From Nonomuraea spiralis (GTDB taxonomy: Bacteria > Actinomycetota > Actinomycetes > Streptosporangiales > Streptosporangiaceae): 64,000 nt of DNA. The stretch lies in NCBI RefSeq assembly GCF_014648435.1, contig NZ_BMRC01000011.1, positions 1-64,000 on the forward strand. Reading direction: 5' to 3'. Position 1 is the stretch's first letter, and each line of letters begins with the position of its first letter. A program made the position numbers and the translations under genes. Of this stretch, positions 34,121 to 43,019 are shown piece after piece. The notes beneath the pieces were generated by a model that ran no database searches, was not told the origin of the DNA, and saw only the letters and a program-made list of their open reading frames with translations.

Positions 34121-35239
34121 ATGCCTCGAATGCTCGTCGATGCCGCAGCGGTCCCCGCCGACCGCGGCGCGTTGATCAGGTACGTGGACGGGCTCGTGGC
34201 CGCGCTCCACCGGGCCGGAGCCGATCTGGCCGTGGTCTGCCAGCGTGCGGAAGCGGAAAGGTACCAGCGGCTGGCGCCTTCGGCCCGTGTCATCCCCGGT
34301 CCCGTCGCCATCACCAACAGGGCCACCCGGCTCGCCTGGGAGCAGACCGGCGTGCCGCTGATCGCCCGCCAGACGGGGGCCGAGGTCATCCACGCCCCCT
34401 ACTACTCGATGCCGCTGCGTTCCGGCGTGCCGACCGTCGTGACGGTGCACGACGTGACCTGGTTCACCGAGCCCGAGCAGCACAGCCCGGCAAGGGCCGC
34501 GTTCTTCCGCTCGGCGACCCGTACGGCCGTCCGCCATGCCCGGCGCGTGATCGTGCCGTCCAAGGCGACCAGGGACGAGCTGGTACGCGTGTTGTCGGCC
34601 GACCCCACCCGCATCGACGTCGCCTACCACGGCGTCGACGTCGCCCAGTTCCACCCGCCGAGCGCGGAGGAGATCCGCCGCGCGGCTTCGAGATGCGGGC
34701 TGAACGGCCAGCCGTACGTGGCCTTCCTCGGCAACCTCGACCCCCGCAAGAACGTCCCCAACCTGATCCGCGGCTTCGCCGCCGCCGTGAAGCGGCTGGA
34801 GACGCCGCCCGCGCTGGTGCTGGGCGGCGGCGTGCACGAGGACGACGTCGACGCCGCCTGCCGCGAGGTCGAGGCCACCGTCCGGGTGATCAGGCCCGGA
34901 TACCTGCGTGCGCCCGATCTGCCGGGGTTCCTCGGCGGGGCGCTCGTGGTGGCGTTCCCCTCGCGGGGCGAGGGCTTCGGCATGCCGGTGCTGGAGGCCA
35001 TGGCCTGCGGCGCTGCCGTGCTCACCACCCATCGCACCTCGCTGCCCGAGGTGGGCGGCGACGCGGTCGCCTACACCGAGCCGGACGCCGACAGCATCGC
35101 CGACGCCCTGGGCGAACTGCTGGCCTCCGCCGAGCGCAGGAGGCAGTTGCAGGAGGCCGGGCAGGCACGGGCACGTGAGTTCACCTGGGCCGCTTCCGCG
35201 GAGGCCCATCTCAACTCTTATCAACGCGCAATCGAATAG
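34121..35239 (+). CDS. Glycosyltransferase family 4 (mannosyltransferase-like)
   Basis: A 372-residue GT-B enzyme. VPTVVTVHDVTWFTEPEQHS and RVIVPSKATRDELVRVL lie in the N-terminal domain. PYVAFLGNLDPRKNVPNLIR and FPSRGEGFGMPVLEAMACGA lie in the C-terminal domain, the latter with the EX7E catalytic pair (E and E seven residues apart). It is the classic pattern of GDP-mannose-dependent transferases. The next gene makes GDP-mannose or a similar NDP-sugar and starts 17 bp later, which supports mannose as the donor. ATG 34121 has GAGGGGAG upstream. Confidence 0.87.
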   Translation: MPRMLVDAAAVPADRGALIRYVDGLVAALHRAGADLAVVCQRAEAERYQRLAPSARVIPGPVAITNRATRLAWEQTGVPLIARQTGAEVIHAPYYSMPLRSGVPTVVTVHDVTWFTEPEQHSPARAAFFRSATRTAVRHARRVIVPSKATRDELVRVLSADPTRIDVAYHGVDVAQFHPPSAEEIRRAASRCGLNGQPYVAFLGNLDPRKNVPNLIRGFAAAVKRLETPPALVLGGGVHEDDVDAACREVEATVRVIRPGYLRAPDLPGFLGGALVVAFPSRGEGFGMPVLEAMACGAAVLTTHRTSLPEVGGDAVAYTEPDADSIADALGELLASAERRRQLQEAGQARAREFTWAASAEAHLNSYQRAIE

Positions 35240-35244
35240 TTCGC

Positions 35245-35257
35245 TACAGTCACGGAG
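35245..35257 (+). promoter_or_regulatory. Predicted -10 element for a leaderless transcript
   Basis: TACAGT (35245-35250) followed by six bases and GTG at 35257. The gene could thus be transcribed on its own in addition to read-through from the preceding GT4 gene. No convincing -35 box. Confidence 0.5.
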
Positions 35258-36351
35258 TGATGGAGAGCTCTTTGCCAGACCTCGAGGCGATCCTCCTGGT
35301 CGGGGGGCAGGGCACACGCCTGCGCCCGCTGACACTGGGCACGCCCAAGCCGCTGCTGCCGACCGCCGGAGTGCCGTTCCTGGCCCACCAACTGGCGCGG
35401 GCCCGGTCCTTCGGCGTACGCCGGATCGTGTTCGCGACCTCGTACAAGGCGTCGATGTTCGAGCCCGTCTTCGGTGACGGGGCGGCCTTCGGGCTCTCGC
35501 TCGAATACATCACCGAGGAGACACCGCTCGGCACCGGCGGGGCCATCCGCAACGCCGCCGAGGCGCTCACGTCGGGCTCCGACGACCCGGTGCTCATCCT
35601 CAACGGCGACATCCTCTCCGGGCACGACATCGGCGACCAGGTACGTACCCACTGCGAGCGCGGCGCCGCCGTGACGCTCCACCTGACGGAAGTGGACGAC
35701 CCCACGCGGTTCGGCTGTGTGCCGACCGACGAGTCCGGACGGGTGACCGCGTTCCTGGAGAAGACCCCCAACCCGGTCACCAACCGCATCAACGCCGGCT
35801 GCTACGTGTTCACCCGTTCGGTGATCGACTCGATCCCGCGCGGCGAGGTCGTCTCCGTCGAGCGTGAGACGTTCCCCGGGCTGATCGACTCCGGCGAGCT
35901 GGTGCTCGGCTACGCCGACCGTACGTACTGGCTCGACGTGGGCACCCCGGCCGCGTTCGTGAAGGGCTCGCGCGACCTGGTGCTCGGGCGGCTCGACTCG
36001 CCCGCGATGCCCGGCCCGCAGGGTGAGCACCTCGCGCTCGAAGGGGCCGAGATCTCGGCCGAGGCCAAGGTCCAGGGCGGCAGCGCGGTCGGCGCGCGGG
36101 CCGTCGTCGAGGCGGGCGCGTCGGTCGTGGGATCGGTCCTGTGCGACGACTGCGTCATCGAGGGCGGCGCCACCGTCCAGGACTCGGTGGTGGGCAAGGG
36201 CGCCCGCATCTGCGCCGGCACGGTGGTGCGCGACGCGGTGATCGGCGACGGCGCGGTGGTCGGGCCGGGCAACGAGTTGCAGGGCGGCGTACGCGTCTGG
36301 CCCGGCATCGAGCTGCCCGAGTGCGCGGTGCGCTACTCCAGCGACGTGTGA
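35257..36351 (+). CDS. NDP-sugar synthase, probable mannose-1-phosphate guanylyltransferase
   Basis: A 364-residue nucleotidyltransferase. AILLVGGQGTRLRPLTLGTP is the nucleotide-binding signature, with the lysine of PKPLLP. VLILNGDIL holds a metal Asp, and FLEKTPNP plus INAGCYVFTRSVI match GDP-mannose pyrophosphorylases. The last 110 residues are hexapeptide repeats that form a left-handed beta-helix. The M. tuberculosis counterpart Rv3264c is annotated as mannose-1-phosphate guanylyltransferase, and this gene lies in comparable surroundings. It would make GDP-mannose from GTP and the mannose-1-phosphate produced by manB (54848). ATG 35260 is a near alternative start. Confidence 0.83.
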   Translation: MMESSLPDLEAILLVGGQGTRLRPLTLGTPKPLLPTAGVPFLAHQLARARSFGVRRIVFATSYKASMFEPVFGDGAAFGLSLEYITEETPLGTGGAIRNAAEALTSGSDDPVLILNGDILSGHDIGDQVRTHCERGAAVTLHLTEVDDPTRFGCVPTDESGRVTAFLEKTPNPVTNRINAGCYVFTRSVIDSIPRGEVVSVERETFPGLIDSGELVLGYADRTYWLDVGTPAAFVKGSRDLVLGRLDSPAMPGPQGEHLALEGAEISAEAKVQGGSAVGARAVVEAGASVVGSVLCDDCVIEGGATVQDSVVGKGARICAGTVVRDAVIGDGAVVGPGNELQGGVRVWPGIELPECAVRYSSDV

Positions 36352-36385
36352 GCGACCACCTGCCCGTGGGCGGCACACTGGACGG

Positions 36386-37282
36386 GTGATGGAACGCAGG
36401 TGGGAGCCCGCCGGGCCGCTCGACGTCGAGCTGGCGCTGGGCCCCCATCGGCGTGGCACCGGTGATCCGGCCTGGCGCAGGACCCCCGACGGCTCGGTCT
36501 GGCGCACCTGCCGCACCCCCGACGGCCCGAGCACGCTGCGGGTGAACGTCGTGGCCGGGGCCGTGCACGCCCAGGCGTGGGGGCCGGGCGCCGGATGGTC
36601 GCTGGAGACACTGCCCGCCCTGCTCGGCGCGTTCGACGACGTCTCCGGCTTCCGCGTCCGGCACGACGTGCTGGCCGACGTGGCCCGCAAGCACGCCGAC
36701 CTGCGGATCGGGCGTACCGGGCGGGTCATGGAGGCGCTGGTGCCCGCCGTGCTGGAGCAGAAGGTCGTCGGCCGGGAGGCGTGGCGGGCCTGGCGCTCGC
36801 TGCTCGGCCACTACGGCGAGCCCGCCCCCGGCCCGGCGCCCGAGGGCATGCGGGTGGCGCCCGAGCCGGTCGTGTGGCGGCAGATCCCGAGCTGGCACTG
36901 GCACCGGGCGGGCGCGGAGGCCGTGCGGGCCAGGACGATCGCCAACGCCGCCTGGCACGCCGCCAAGCTGGAGGCCGCGGCCACCACGCAGGAGCTCGAC
37001 CGGCTGCTGCGGGCCCTGCCGGGCATCGGCGTGTGGACGTCGGCCGAGGTGCGCCAGCGTGTCTTCGGCGACGCCGACGCGGTCAGCGTGGGCGACTTCC
37101 ACCTGGCCAAGCTGGTCGGTTACGCGCTGACGGGGGAGAAGACCGACGATCAGGGCATGATGCGGCTGCTGGAGCCGTACCGGGGGCATCGGCACCGGGC
37201 GACGGTGCTCATCTGGCTCAGCGGCCTGCGCCCGCCGGCCCGCGGGCCGCGGATGGCGGCGCGCGACTACCGGTCGTTCTGA
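36386..37282 (+). CDS. DNA-3-methyladenine glycosylase, AlkA-like HhH-GPD protein
   Basis: A 298-residue base-excision glycosylase. VLEQKVVGREAWRAWRSL is the conserved core helix. LPGIGVWTSAEVRQRVFGDA is the helix-hairpin-helix that contacts DNA. VSVGDFHLAKLVGYAL carries the catalytic Asp (about residue 236). The N-terminal 90 residues form the usual beta-subdomain. The enzyme would remove alkylated bases in the cytosol. GTG 36386 is taken; ATG 36389 is the next codon and equally possible. It is monocistronic between the guanylyltransferase and fbiC. Confidence 0.87.
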   Translation: MMERRWEPAGPLDVELALGPHRRGTGDPAWRRTPDGSVWRTCRTPDGPSTLRVNVVAGAVHAQAWGPGAGWSLETLPALLGAFDDVSGFRVRHDVLADVARKHADLRIGRTGRVMEALVPAVLEQKVVGREAWRAWRSLLGHYGEPAPGPAPEGMRVAPEPVVWRQIPSWHWHRAGAEAVRARTIANAAWHAAKLEAAATTQELDRLLRALPGIGVWTSAEVRQRVFGDADAVSVGDFHLAKLVGYALTGEKTDDQGMMRLLEPYRGHRHRATVLIWLSGLRPPARGPRMAARDYRSF

Positions 37283-37321
37283 CCAGCGGCCCTGGGTGCG
37301 CGTCGCGAACTCAGGGGTGCG

Positions 37322-37334
37322 TACTGTGCCTTTA
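37322..37334 (+). promoter_or_regulatory. Predicted -10 element for leaderless fbiC
   Basis: TACTGT (37322-37327), six bases, then the ATG of fbiC at 37334. There is no ribosome-binding site upstream. The spacing equals that at 19361, 35257 and 54437. Confidence 0.5.
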
Positions 37335-39886
37335 TGAGTCTTGTCAGTGATTCCGCGCTCCGCCGCGCCCTCGCCCGTGCCCGTGACGGCAAGGCGCTCG
37401 ACGTCACCGAGGCCACGGTCCTGCTGCACGCGCGGGGCGAGCAGCTCGACGCGCTGCTCGATCACGCCTCCCGCGTACGGGACGCCGGGCTGAAGGCGGC
37501 CGGCCGGGAAGGGGTGATCACCTACAGCAGGAAGGTGTTCATCCCGCTGACCAGGTTGTGCCGTGACCGCTGTGGCTACTGCACGTTCGCCACCGCGCCG
37601 CACAAGCTGGAGTCGCTCTTCCTGAGCCCGGACGAGGTGCTGGAGATCGCCCGGCAGGGCGCCGCGATGGGCTGCAAGGAGGCGCTGTTCACGCTGGGGG
37701 ACCGGCCGGAGGACCGCTGGCACCAGGCCCGCGAGTGGCTGGACGCGCACGGCTATGACGACACCTTGTCCTACGTACGGGCCATGGCGATCAGGGTGCT
37801 GGAGGAGACCGGGCTGCTGCCGCACCTGAACCCCGGTGTGCTGAGCTGGCGCGACCTGCAACGGCTGAAGCCGGTCGCGCCGTCGATGGGCATGATGCTG
37901 GAGACCACCTCGCGGCGGCTGTTCGAGGAGAAGGGACAGCCGCACTACGGCTCGCCGGACAAGGACCCGGCGGTGCGGCTGCGGGTGCTGGAGGACGCCG
38001 GGCGCACCAACGTGCCGTTCACGACCGGGATCCTCATCGGCATCGGCGAGACCGTCCAGGACCGGGCCGAGTCGATCTTCGCCATCCGGAAGGTCGCCCG
38101 CGAGTACGGCGGCATCCAGGAGGTCATCGTCCAGAACTTCCGCGCCAAGCCGGACACGGCCATGCGCGGCCTGCCGGACGCCGATCTGCACGAGCTCGCG
38201 GCCACGATCGCCGTGGCGCGCCTGGTCCTCGGCCCCCGCGTACGCCTCCAGGCCCCGCCCAACCTGGTCGACTCCGAGTACGCGCTGATGATCCGCGCCG
38301 GCATCGACGACTGGGGCGGCGTGTCGCCGCTGACCCCCGACCACGTCAACCCCGAACGCCCCTGGCCGCAGATCGACGACCTGGCGGCCCGTACCGCGGA
38401 GTCCGGCTTCGACCTGCGGGAACGCCTGACGATCTACCCCGAGTACGTCCAGGCCGGCGAGCCCTGGCTGGACCCGCGGCTGTTCGCGCACGTCGAGGCC
38501 CTGGCCGATCCCGCCACCGGGTTGGCCCGCGCGGACGCAGTGCTGGAGGGACGTCCCTGGCAGGAGCCCGACGGCGGGTTCGCCGCCGCCGGCCGGGTGG
38601 ACCTGCACGTCGAGGTGGACACCACCGGCCGCACGAACGACCGGCGCGACGACTTCGACCACGTCTACGGCGACTGGGCGGCCCTGCGCGAACGGCTCGG
38701 CACGGCCGCGCCCTCGACGCCGAGCGACGTGCGGCAGGCGCTCAGGCGGGCCGCGTCCGACCCCGCCGGGCTGACCGACGCCGAGGCGGTCGCGCTGCTG
38801 GGTGCGGAGGGCGAGGCGCTGGACGAGCTGGCCGCCATCGCCGACGCGCTGCGCGAGGAGGTCGCCGGCGACGAGGTCACCTACGTCGTCAACCGGAACA
38901 TCAACTTCACCAACGTCTGCTACACCGGCTGCCGCTTCTGCGCCTTCGCCCAGCGCAGGACCGACGCCGACGCGTACACGCTGAGCCTGGACCAGGTGGC
39001 CGACCGGGCCGAGGAGGCGTGGGCGGCGGGCGCGACCGAAGTGTGCATGCAGGGCGGCATCCATCCCGACCTGCCGGGAACCGCGTACTTCGACATCGCC
39101 AGGGCGGTCAAGGCCAGGACGCCGGACATGCACGTGCACGCGTTCTCCCCGATGGAGGTCATCAACGGCGCCTCACGGACGAACCTGTCCGTACGCGACT
39201 GGCTGGAGGCCGCCAAGGAGGCCGGCGTGGACTCGCTGCCCGGCACGGCGGCCGAGATCCTCGACGACGACGTGCGCTGGGTGCTGACCAAGGGCAAGCT
39301 GCCGGCCAAGGAGTGGGTCGAGGTCATCACGACGGCCCACGAGGTCGGCATCCCGACGACGTCCACGATGATGTACGGCCACGTGGACAACCACCTGCAC
39401 TGGGTCAGGCACATCAAGCTGATCAGGCGGCTGCAGGAGCAGACCGGCGGGTTCTCGGAGTTCGTGTTGCTGCCGTTCGTGCACACCAGCGCCCCGATCT
39501 ACCTGGCCGGCATCGCCCGGCCCGGCCCGACCGCCCAGGAGAACCGCGCGGTGCACGCCCTGGCCAGGATCCTGCTGCACGGCGCGATCCCCAACATCCA
39601 GTGCTCGTGGGTCAAGCTCCAGGACGACCTGTGCCGCCAGGTGCTCCGGGGCGGCGTGAACGACCTCGGCGGCACCCTCATGGAGGAGACGATCAGCCGG
39701 ATGGCGGGATCGGAGAACGGCTCGTACAAGACGATCAGTGAGCTGCGCGAGATGGTCGAGGTCACCGGCAGGCCGGTGCGCCAGCGCACCACCGAGTACG
39801 GCCGTCCCACGTCCGAGCGGCTGGCCGCCGCGCAGGCGAGCGACGGCGTGTGCCAGAGCGTGAGAAGGGTCTTGCCGATGGCGTAG
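37334..39886 (+). CDS. fbiC: Bifunctional FO synthase (CofG-CofH fusion), coenzyme F420 biosynthesis
   Basis: An 850-residue radical SAM enzyme that builds FO, the deazaflavin chromophore of F420, from tyrosine and 5-amino-6-ribitylaminouracil. It has two complete halves. The N-terminal CofG-like half holds Cys76, Cys80 and Cys83 (CRDRCGYC). The C-terminal CofH-like half holds Cys529, Cys533 and Cys536 (CYTGCRFC). Each triad binds a [4Fe-4S] cluster. GILIGIGETVQDRAESIF and MYGHVDNHLHWVRHIKLI are conserved SAM-barrel segments. The fused form and length are normal for actinobacteria. It works with fbiA and fbiB at 43-45 kb. It has its own leaderless-type promoter. Confidence 0.97.
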   Translation: MSLVSDSALRRALARARDGKALDVTEATVLLHARGEQLDALLDHASRVRDAGLKAAGREGVITYSRKVFIPLTRLCRDRCGYCTFATAPHKLESLFLSPDEVLEIARQGAAMGCKEALFTLGDRPEDRWHQAREWLDAHGYDDTLSYVRAMAIRVLEETGLLPHLNPGVLSWRDLQRLKPVAPSMGMMLETTSRRLFEEKGQPHYGSPDKDPAVRLRVLEDAGRTNVPFTTGILIGIGETVQDRAESIFAIRKVAREYGGIQEVIVQNFRAKPDTAMRGLPDADLHELAATIAVARLVLGPRVRLQAPPNLVDSEYALMIRAGIDDWGGVSPLTPDHVNPERPWPQIDDLAARTAESGFDLRERLTIYPEYVQAGEPWLDPRLFAHVEALADPATGLARADAVLEGRPWQEPDGGFAAAGRVDLHVEVDTTGRTNDRRDDFDHVYGDWAALRERLGTAAPSTPSDVRQALRRAASDPAGLTDAEAVALLGAEGEALDELAAIADALREEVAGDEVTYVVNRNINFTNVCYTGCRFCAFAQRRTDADAYTLSLDQVADRAEEAWAAGATEVCMQGGIHPDLPGTAYFDIARAVKARTPDMHVHAFSPMEVINGASRTNLSVRDWLEAAKEAGVDSLPGTAAEILDDDVRWVLTKGKLPAKEWVEVITTAHEVGIPTTSTMMYGHVDNHLHWVRHIKLIRRLQEQTGGFSEFVLLPFVHTSAPIYLAGIARPGPTAQENRAVHALARILLHGAIPNIQCSWVKLQDDLCRQVLRGGVNDLGGTLMEETISRMAGSENGSYKTISELREMVEVTGRPVRQRTTEYGRPTSERLAAAQASDGVCQSVRRVLPMA

Positions 39887-39966
39887 TTATAACAAGTTCT
39901 AACAAGGGTTGCGGGCGGTATGGGAGGCCCTGGGAGAATCATCACTCCACCGGAGAGAGGTTCATC

Positions 39967-41715
39967 GTGCGGTTGGGTCGACACCGTGCCGCGCTGCCTC
40001 CCGTGCAGCGACGCAGGAAAGCGCTCCAACGTGGCATATTGGCGGGCCTCGCCGCCGTGGCCGTCGCCGCGGGCAGCCTGTACGTGGTCCTGGGCGGCGG
40101 TCCCGCCCTCTGCGTGTCGCGAGAGCCTGTTCTGGTCAGCGTGGCCGCCGCCGTGGACGTGGCGCCGGCGGTCATGGAGGCCGCCGGGCGCTTCAACGGG
40201 ACGAAGACGTCGGTCGGCGGCCGGTGCGTGCTGGTCCAGGTCACCGAGCAGCCGCCGGCCACGGTGCTGCGCACGCTGATCGGCGACCGGGCCGGCGTGC
40301 TGCGCGAGCGTCCGGACGGCTGGATCGCCGACTCCTCGGCCTGGATCAGGCTGGCCCGCAGCCAGGGCGCGAGCTCGCTGCCCGCGGGGGAGACCGTGGT
40401 GGCCACCTCGCCGCTGGTGTTCGCCACGCGGTCGTCGCTGGCCCGGCGCTTCTCGGTCGGCCGGACCGAGATGAACTGGCGGATGGTCTTCCCGCCGACC
40501 GTGCGCGGGCGGCTGACCCCCAACTCGAACGAGCCCGACGTCGTACGGGTGCCCGATCCGTCCCTGGTGGGCGCGGGGATCGCCACCGTGGCCGCGGCCA
40601 GGGACGTCGTGGGCACCGGCGAGGCCGCCGACAAGGCGCTGACCGCGTTCGTCCGGTGGGCGCAGGCCGGGTCGGCGCCCGACTACCGCAGCATGCTCGA
40701 CGCCGTGGACGACCGCGGTTTCTGGCAGCGGCCGGTGGTGATCGTCCCCGAGCAGTCGGTGTGGAACCACAACCAGGTGCCCTCCGCAGACCCGGTCGTG
40801 GCGCTGCACCCGCGCGAGGGCACGATCGACCTCGACTATCCCTACGTCGTCACGGCCGCCGACCCCGCGGTCGCGGAGGCGTCCACGGCCTTCGCCGACT
40901 GGCTGAAGGGCACTCAGGCCCAGGAGATCGTCCGGCGCGCCGGGTTCAGGTCGGGCGACGGCCGGCTGGGGCCGCTCCCGCCGGGGCCGCAGATCCCGTC
41001 CGAGGCGCCGAGGACCAGGCCGTCGGTGTCGCAGCAGGACATCGACGAGGCGCTGCGCGCCTGGAGCAGGCTGGCGCCGCCGACCAACATCCTCGTGCTG
41101 GCCGACACCTCCAAGCACATGGCCGAGCCGCTGAACGGCAGCACCAAGGTGCGCATCGCGCTGGCCGCTGCCAAGATCGGGTTGCAGCTCTTCCCGAACT
41201 CCACGCACATGGGCATGTGGGAGTTCGCCGACAAGGTCGGGAACATCAGGGGCTACCGGGAGCGCGTCGGGCTCGGCCCGATCAGCGAGCCGGAGTCGGG
41301 CCAGGTGTTGCGGCGCAGCGTACTCGACGAGCTGACCAGCACCATCGCCCCGCACCCCGACCTGGACAGCTCGCTCTACGACGCGGTGCTCAGCGGGTTC
41401 CGCAAGGTCAGCGGCGACTACCGCGACGACATGAACAACACGCTGCTGGTGATCACCGCGGGCAGGGACGACGGCAAGGGTGTGAAGCTTCCGCAGCTTC
41501 TGAACACCCTGCGGAACGAATGGGATCCGGACAGGCCCGTACAGATCGTCATCATCGCGTTCGGCAAGGACGTGGACCGCGGCAGCCTGTCGCAGATCAC
41601 GGCGGTCACGAACGGTTCGCTGCACGAGGCCCAGGAGCCCGGGGAGATCATCGACGTCTTCCTCGGCGCCCTGGCCCGCCGGCTCTGCCACCCCACCTGC
41701 AAGCCGGCCACCTGA
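39967..41715 (+). CDS. Membrane-anchored solute-binding-like protein with VWA domain
   Basis: A 582-residue protein. A cytosolic basic tail and one TM helix (GILAGLAAVAVAAGSLYVVL, about 22-42) anchor it. Residues about 55-330 look like a periplasmic substrate-binding fold (LVSVAAAVDVAPAVMEAAGR, ETVVATSPLVFATRSSLARR, DYPYVVTAADPAVAEASTAF). Residues about 370-575 form a von Willebrand A domain. Its metal site is altered: the expected DxSxS reads DTSKH at D380, with His in place of the last Ser. Such fusions are common in actinobacteria, but the ligand is unknown. GTG 39967 has GAGAGAGG upstream. A hairpin follows the stop. Confidence 0.75.
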   Translation: MRLGRHRAALPPVQRRRKALQRGILAGLAAVAVAAGSLYVVLGGGPALCVSREPVLVSVAAAVDVAPAVMEAAGRFNGTKTSVGGRCVLVQVTEQPPATVLRTLIGDRAGVLRERPDGWIADSSAWIRLARSQGASSLPAGETVVATSPLVFATRSSLARRFSVGRTEMNWRMVFPPTVRGRLTPNSNEPDVVRVPDPSLVGAGIATVAAARDVVGTGEAADKALTAFVRWAQAGSAPDYRSMLDAVDDRGFWQRPVVIVPEQSVWNHNQVPSADPVVALHPREGTIDLDYPYVVTAADPAVAEASTAFADWLKGTQAQEIVRRAGFRSGDGRLGPLPPGPQIPSEAPRTRPSVSQQDIDEALRAWSRLAPPTNILVLADTSKHMAEPLNGSTKVRIALAAAKIGLQLFPNSTHMGMWEFADKVGNIRGYRERVGLGPISEPESGQVLRRSVLDELTSTIAPHPDLDSSLYDAVLSGFRKVSGDYRDDMNNTLLVITAGRDDGKGVKLPQLLNTLRNEWDPDRPVQIVIIAFGKDVDRGSLSQITAVTNGSLHEAQEPGEIIDVFLGALARRLCHPTCKPAT

Positions 41716-41740
41716 GGGGATGCCGGTCGCCCGGCACCCC
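41716..41740. terminator. Hairpin between convergent genes
   Basis: GGGG-A-TGCCGG pairs with CCGGCA-CCCC around the loop TCGC, giving a 10-bp stem with one bulge. It begins one base after the stop of the VWA gene and lies just before the end of the DoxX gene. No U-tract is present, so it may work as a weak or bidirectional terminator. Confidence 0.4.
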
Positions 41741-41746
41741 CTCGGT

Positions 41747-42172
41747 CTAGATCTGCTGCACGGTGGCGTTCTCGCCGCGATGGTGGAGGTGGGACACGAG
41801 CTTGTCCAGCGACCACGCGCCGCTGCCCAGCAGCGCCAGCATCAGGAACGACCACGAGAACATGGCCGCGGTCTCGCCCCCGTTCTGCAACGGGAACAAG
41901 CCCTTGGGCAAGTGGACGGTGAAGTAGGCGTAGGCCATCGTGCCCGAGCAGAGCAGGGCGGCGATACGGGTGGCGAGCCCGATGAGGACGAGGCCGCCCG
42001 CGCCGAGCTCGATCACCCCCGCCCACCAGTCGGGCCACTGGCCTATGGAGGGGGTCGTTCCGCCGTACGGGCCGCCGAGTACGCCGAACAGAGTGGCGGC
42101 CCCGTGGCAGGCGAACAGCAGGCCCACCACGATGCGGAACAGCGACAGCGCGGCGTCACGAAGCTTGGTCAT
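41747..42172 (-). CDS. DoxX family membrane protein
   Basis: A 141-residue protein with four TM helices, the usual DoxX size. Markers are FRIVVGLLFACHGAATLFG at the N-terminus, WWAGVIELGAGGLVLIGLAT in the second helix pair and AMFSWSFLMLALLGSGAWSLD near the end. Family members are linked to membrane redox functions, though the reaction is not defined. It starts 15 bp after the stop of the LPMO gene on the same strand and may be co-transcribed with it. Start ATG 42172. Confidence 0.85.
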   Translation of the reverse strand: MTKLRDAALSLFRIVVGLLFACHGAATLFGVLGGPYGGTTPSIGQWPDWWAGVIELGAGGLVLIGLATRIAALLCSGTMAYAYFTVHLPKGLFPLQNGGETAAMFSWSFLMLALLGSGAWSLDKLVSHLHHRGENATVQQI

Positions 42173-42187
42173 CGACGTGTCCAGACC

Positions 42188-42919
42188 TCAGACCCGCTGC
42201 CAGAGCGCCGGCACGTTCGGCGGCTCCCAGCCCGCGATGGCCGTGTGGGGCTGCAGGCACCGGTAGGAGACGCCGTTGTAGGTGACCGTGCTGCCCGTGG
42301 TGTAGGCCGTACCGGCCTTCCAGGTGCCCGAGGCCGTCGTGGTCGGCGTCGGGGTCGGGGTGGGCGTCGGGGTCACGGTCGGGGTCGGGGTGGGGGTCGG
42401 CTGACCGCCGCCGCCGATCTGCAGGTCGATGCAGGAGTAGAAGGCGTTGGAGGTGTCGGAGATGTTCCAGATCGCGAGAACCTTCTGGCGGCCGGAGTAG
42501 CCGGAGAGGTTCACCGTGTGGGAGATCGTCGACGGCGGCTGCTGGCCGTTGCCGTTGAAGACGGCGACCCGGGTGCCGCCGATGTAGTACTCGTAGTTGA
42601 GCGTGGCGTGCCTGGCGGTGAACGTCCAGGTGAAGGTGACCGAGTTGCCCACAGAGGTGGCGGGCCACGGCTTGCTTTCGTCACTGAGCTGAGCGAACTG
42701 TCCAAGATTCGCGCTGCAGCTCCGCAGGCCCTTCGGCCCTTCCACGCTCTGCGGCTCATAGATGATCTGGCCGCAGTCGGACACCTTGCCCTGGGCGCAG
42801 AACGCCTGCCGGCTGGGGGGTGAGTTCACATAGCCGTGGGCGAACGCGGGAGAGGTGTTGAACACCGCCGTGGCGATGGTGATCACCGCCACGGCGACTA
42901 ACGTGAGAGTCCTTCGCAT
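42188..42919 (-). CDS. Lytic polysaccharide monooxygenase (AA10) with C-terminal chitin-binding module
   Basis: A 243-residue secreted copper enzyme that cleaves crystalline chitin or cellulose oxidatively. The signal peptide ends at SPAFA, exposing His28 as the new N-terminus (HGYVNSPPSRQAFC). His28 and His104 (FTARHATLNYEYY) form the copper-binding histidine brace, and Phe160 is at the axial position. Two likely disulfides are Cys41-Cys49 and Cys68-Cys163. A Thr/Pro linker (about 173-195) joins a CBM5/12-type module (TWKAGTAYTTGSTVTYNGVS, PPNVPALWQRV). Chitin is the likelier target because of this module. ATG 42919 has AAAGGAG upstream, and a palindrome lies 40 bp further up. Confidence 0.93.
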   Translation of the reverse strand: MRRTLTLVAVAVITIATAVFNTSPAFAHGYVNSPPSRQAFCAQGKVSDCGQIIYEPQSVEGPKGLRSCSANLGQFAQLSDESKPWPATSVGNSVTFTWTFTARHATLNYEYYIGGTRVAVFNGNGQQPPSTISHTVNLSGYSGRQKVLAIWNISDTSNAFYSCIDLQIGGGGQPTPTPTPTVTPTPTPTPTPTTTASGTWKAGTAYTTGSTVTYNGVSYRCLQPHTAIAGWEPPNVPALWQRV

Positions 42920-42959
42920 TGAAGTGGCTCCTTTACATGGGGGGATAGTCCAAATGTAA

Positions 42960-42972
42960 AGGAAAGTTTCCT
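42960..42972. promoter_or_regulatory. Palindrome upstream of the LPMO gene, possible operator
   Basis: AGGAAA-G-TTTCCT is a 13-bp palindrome about 40 bp before the LPMO start, in a locally AT-rich promoter region. It does not match the DasR-type TGGTCTAGACCA operator. A sugar-responsive repressor site is plausible but unproven. Confidence 0.4.
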
Positions 42973-43019
42973 AACGGTAAACGGTTGGCTTACCGGATTT
43001 CCGGACTCTCGTCAGAGGC

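Noticed and set aside
36155..39139. Very long minus-strand open frame opposite the AlkA and fbiC genes
   Set aside because: It is antisense to fbiC and AlkA, is rich in Arg/Val/Gly/Asp and shows no domain. It is a high-GC shadow frame.
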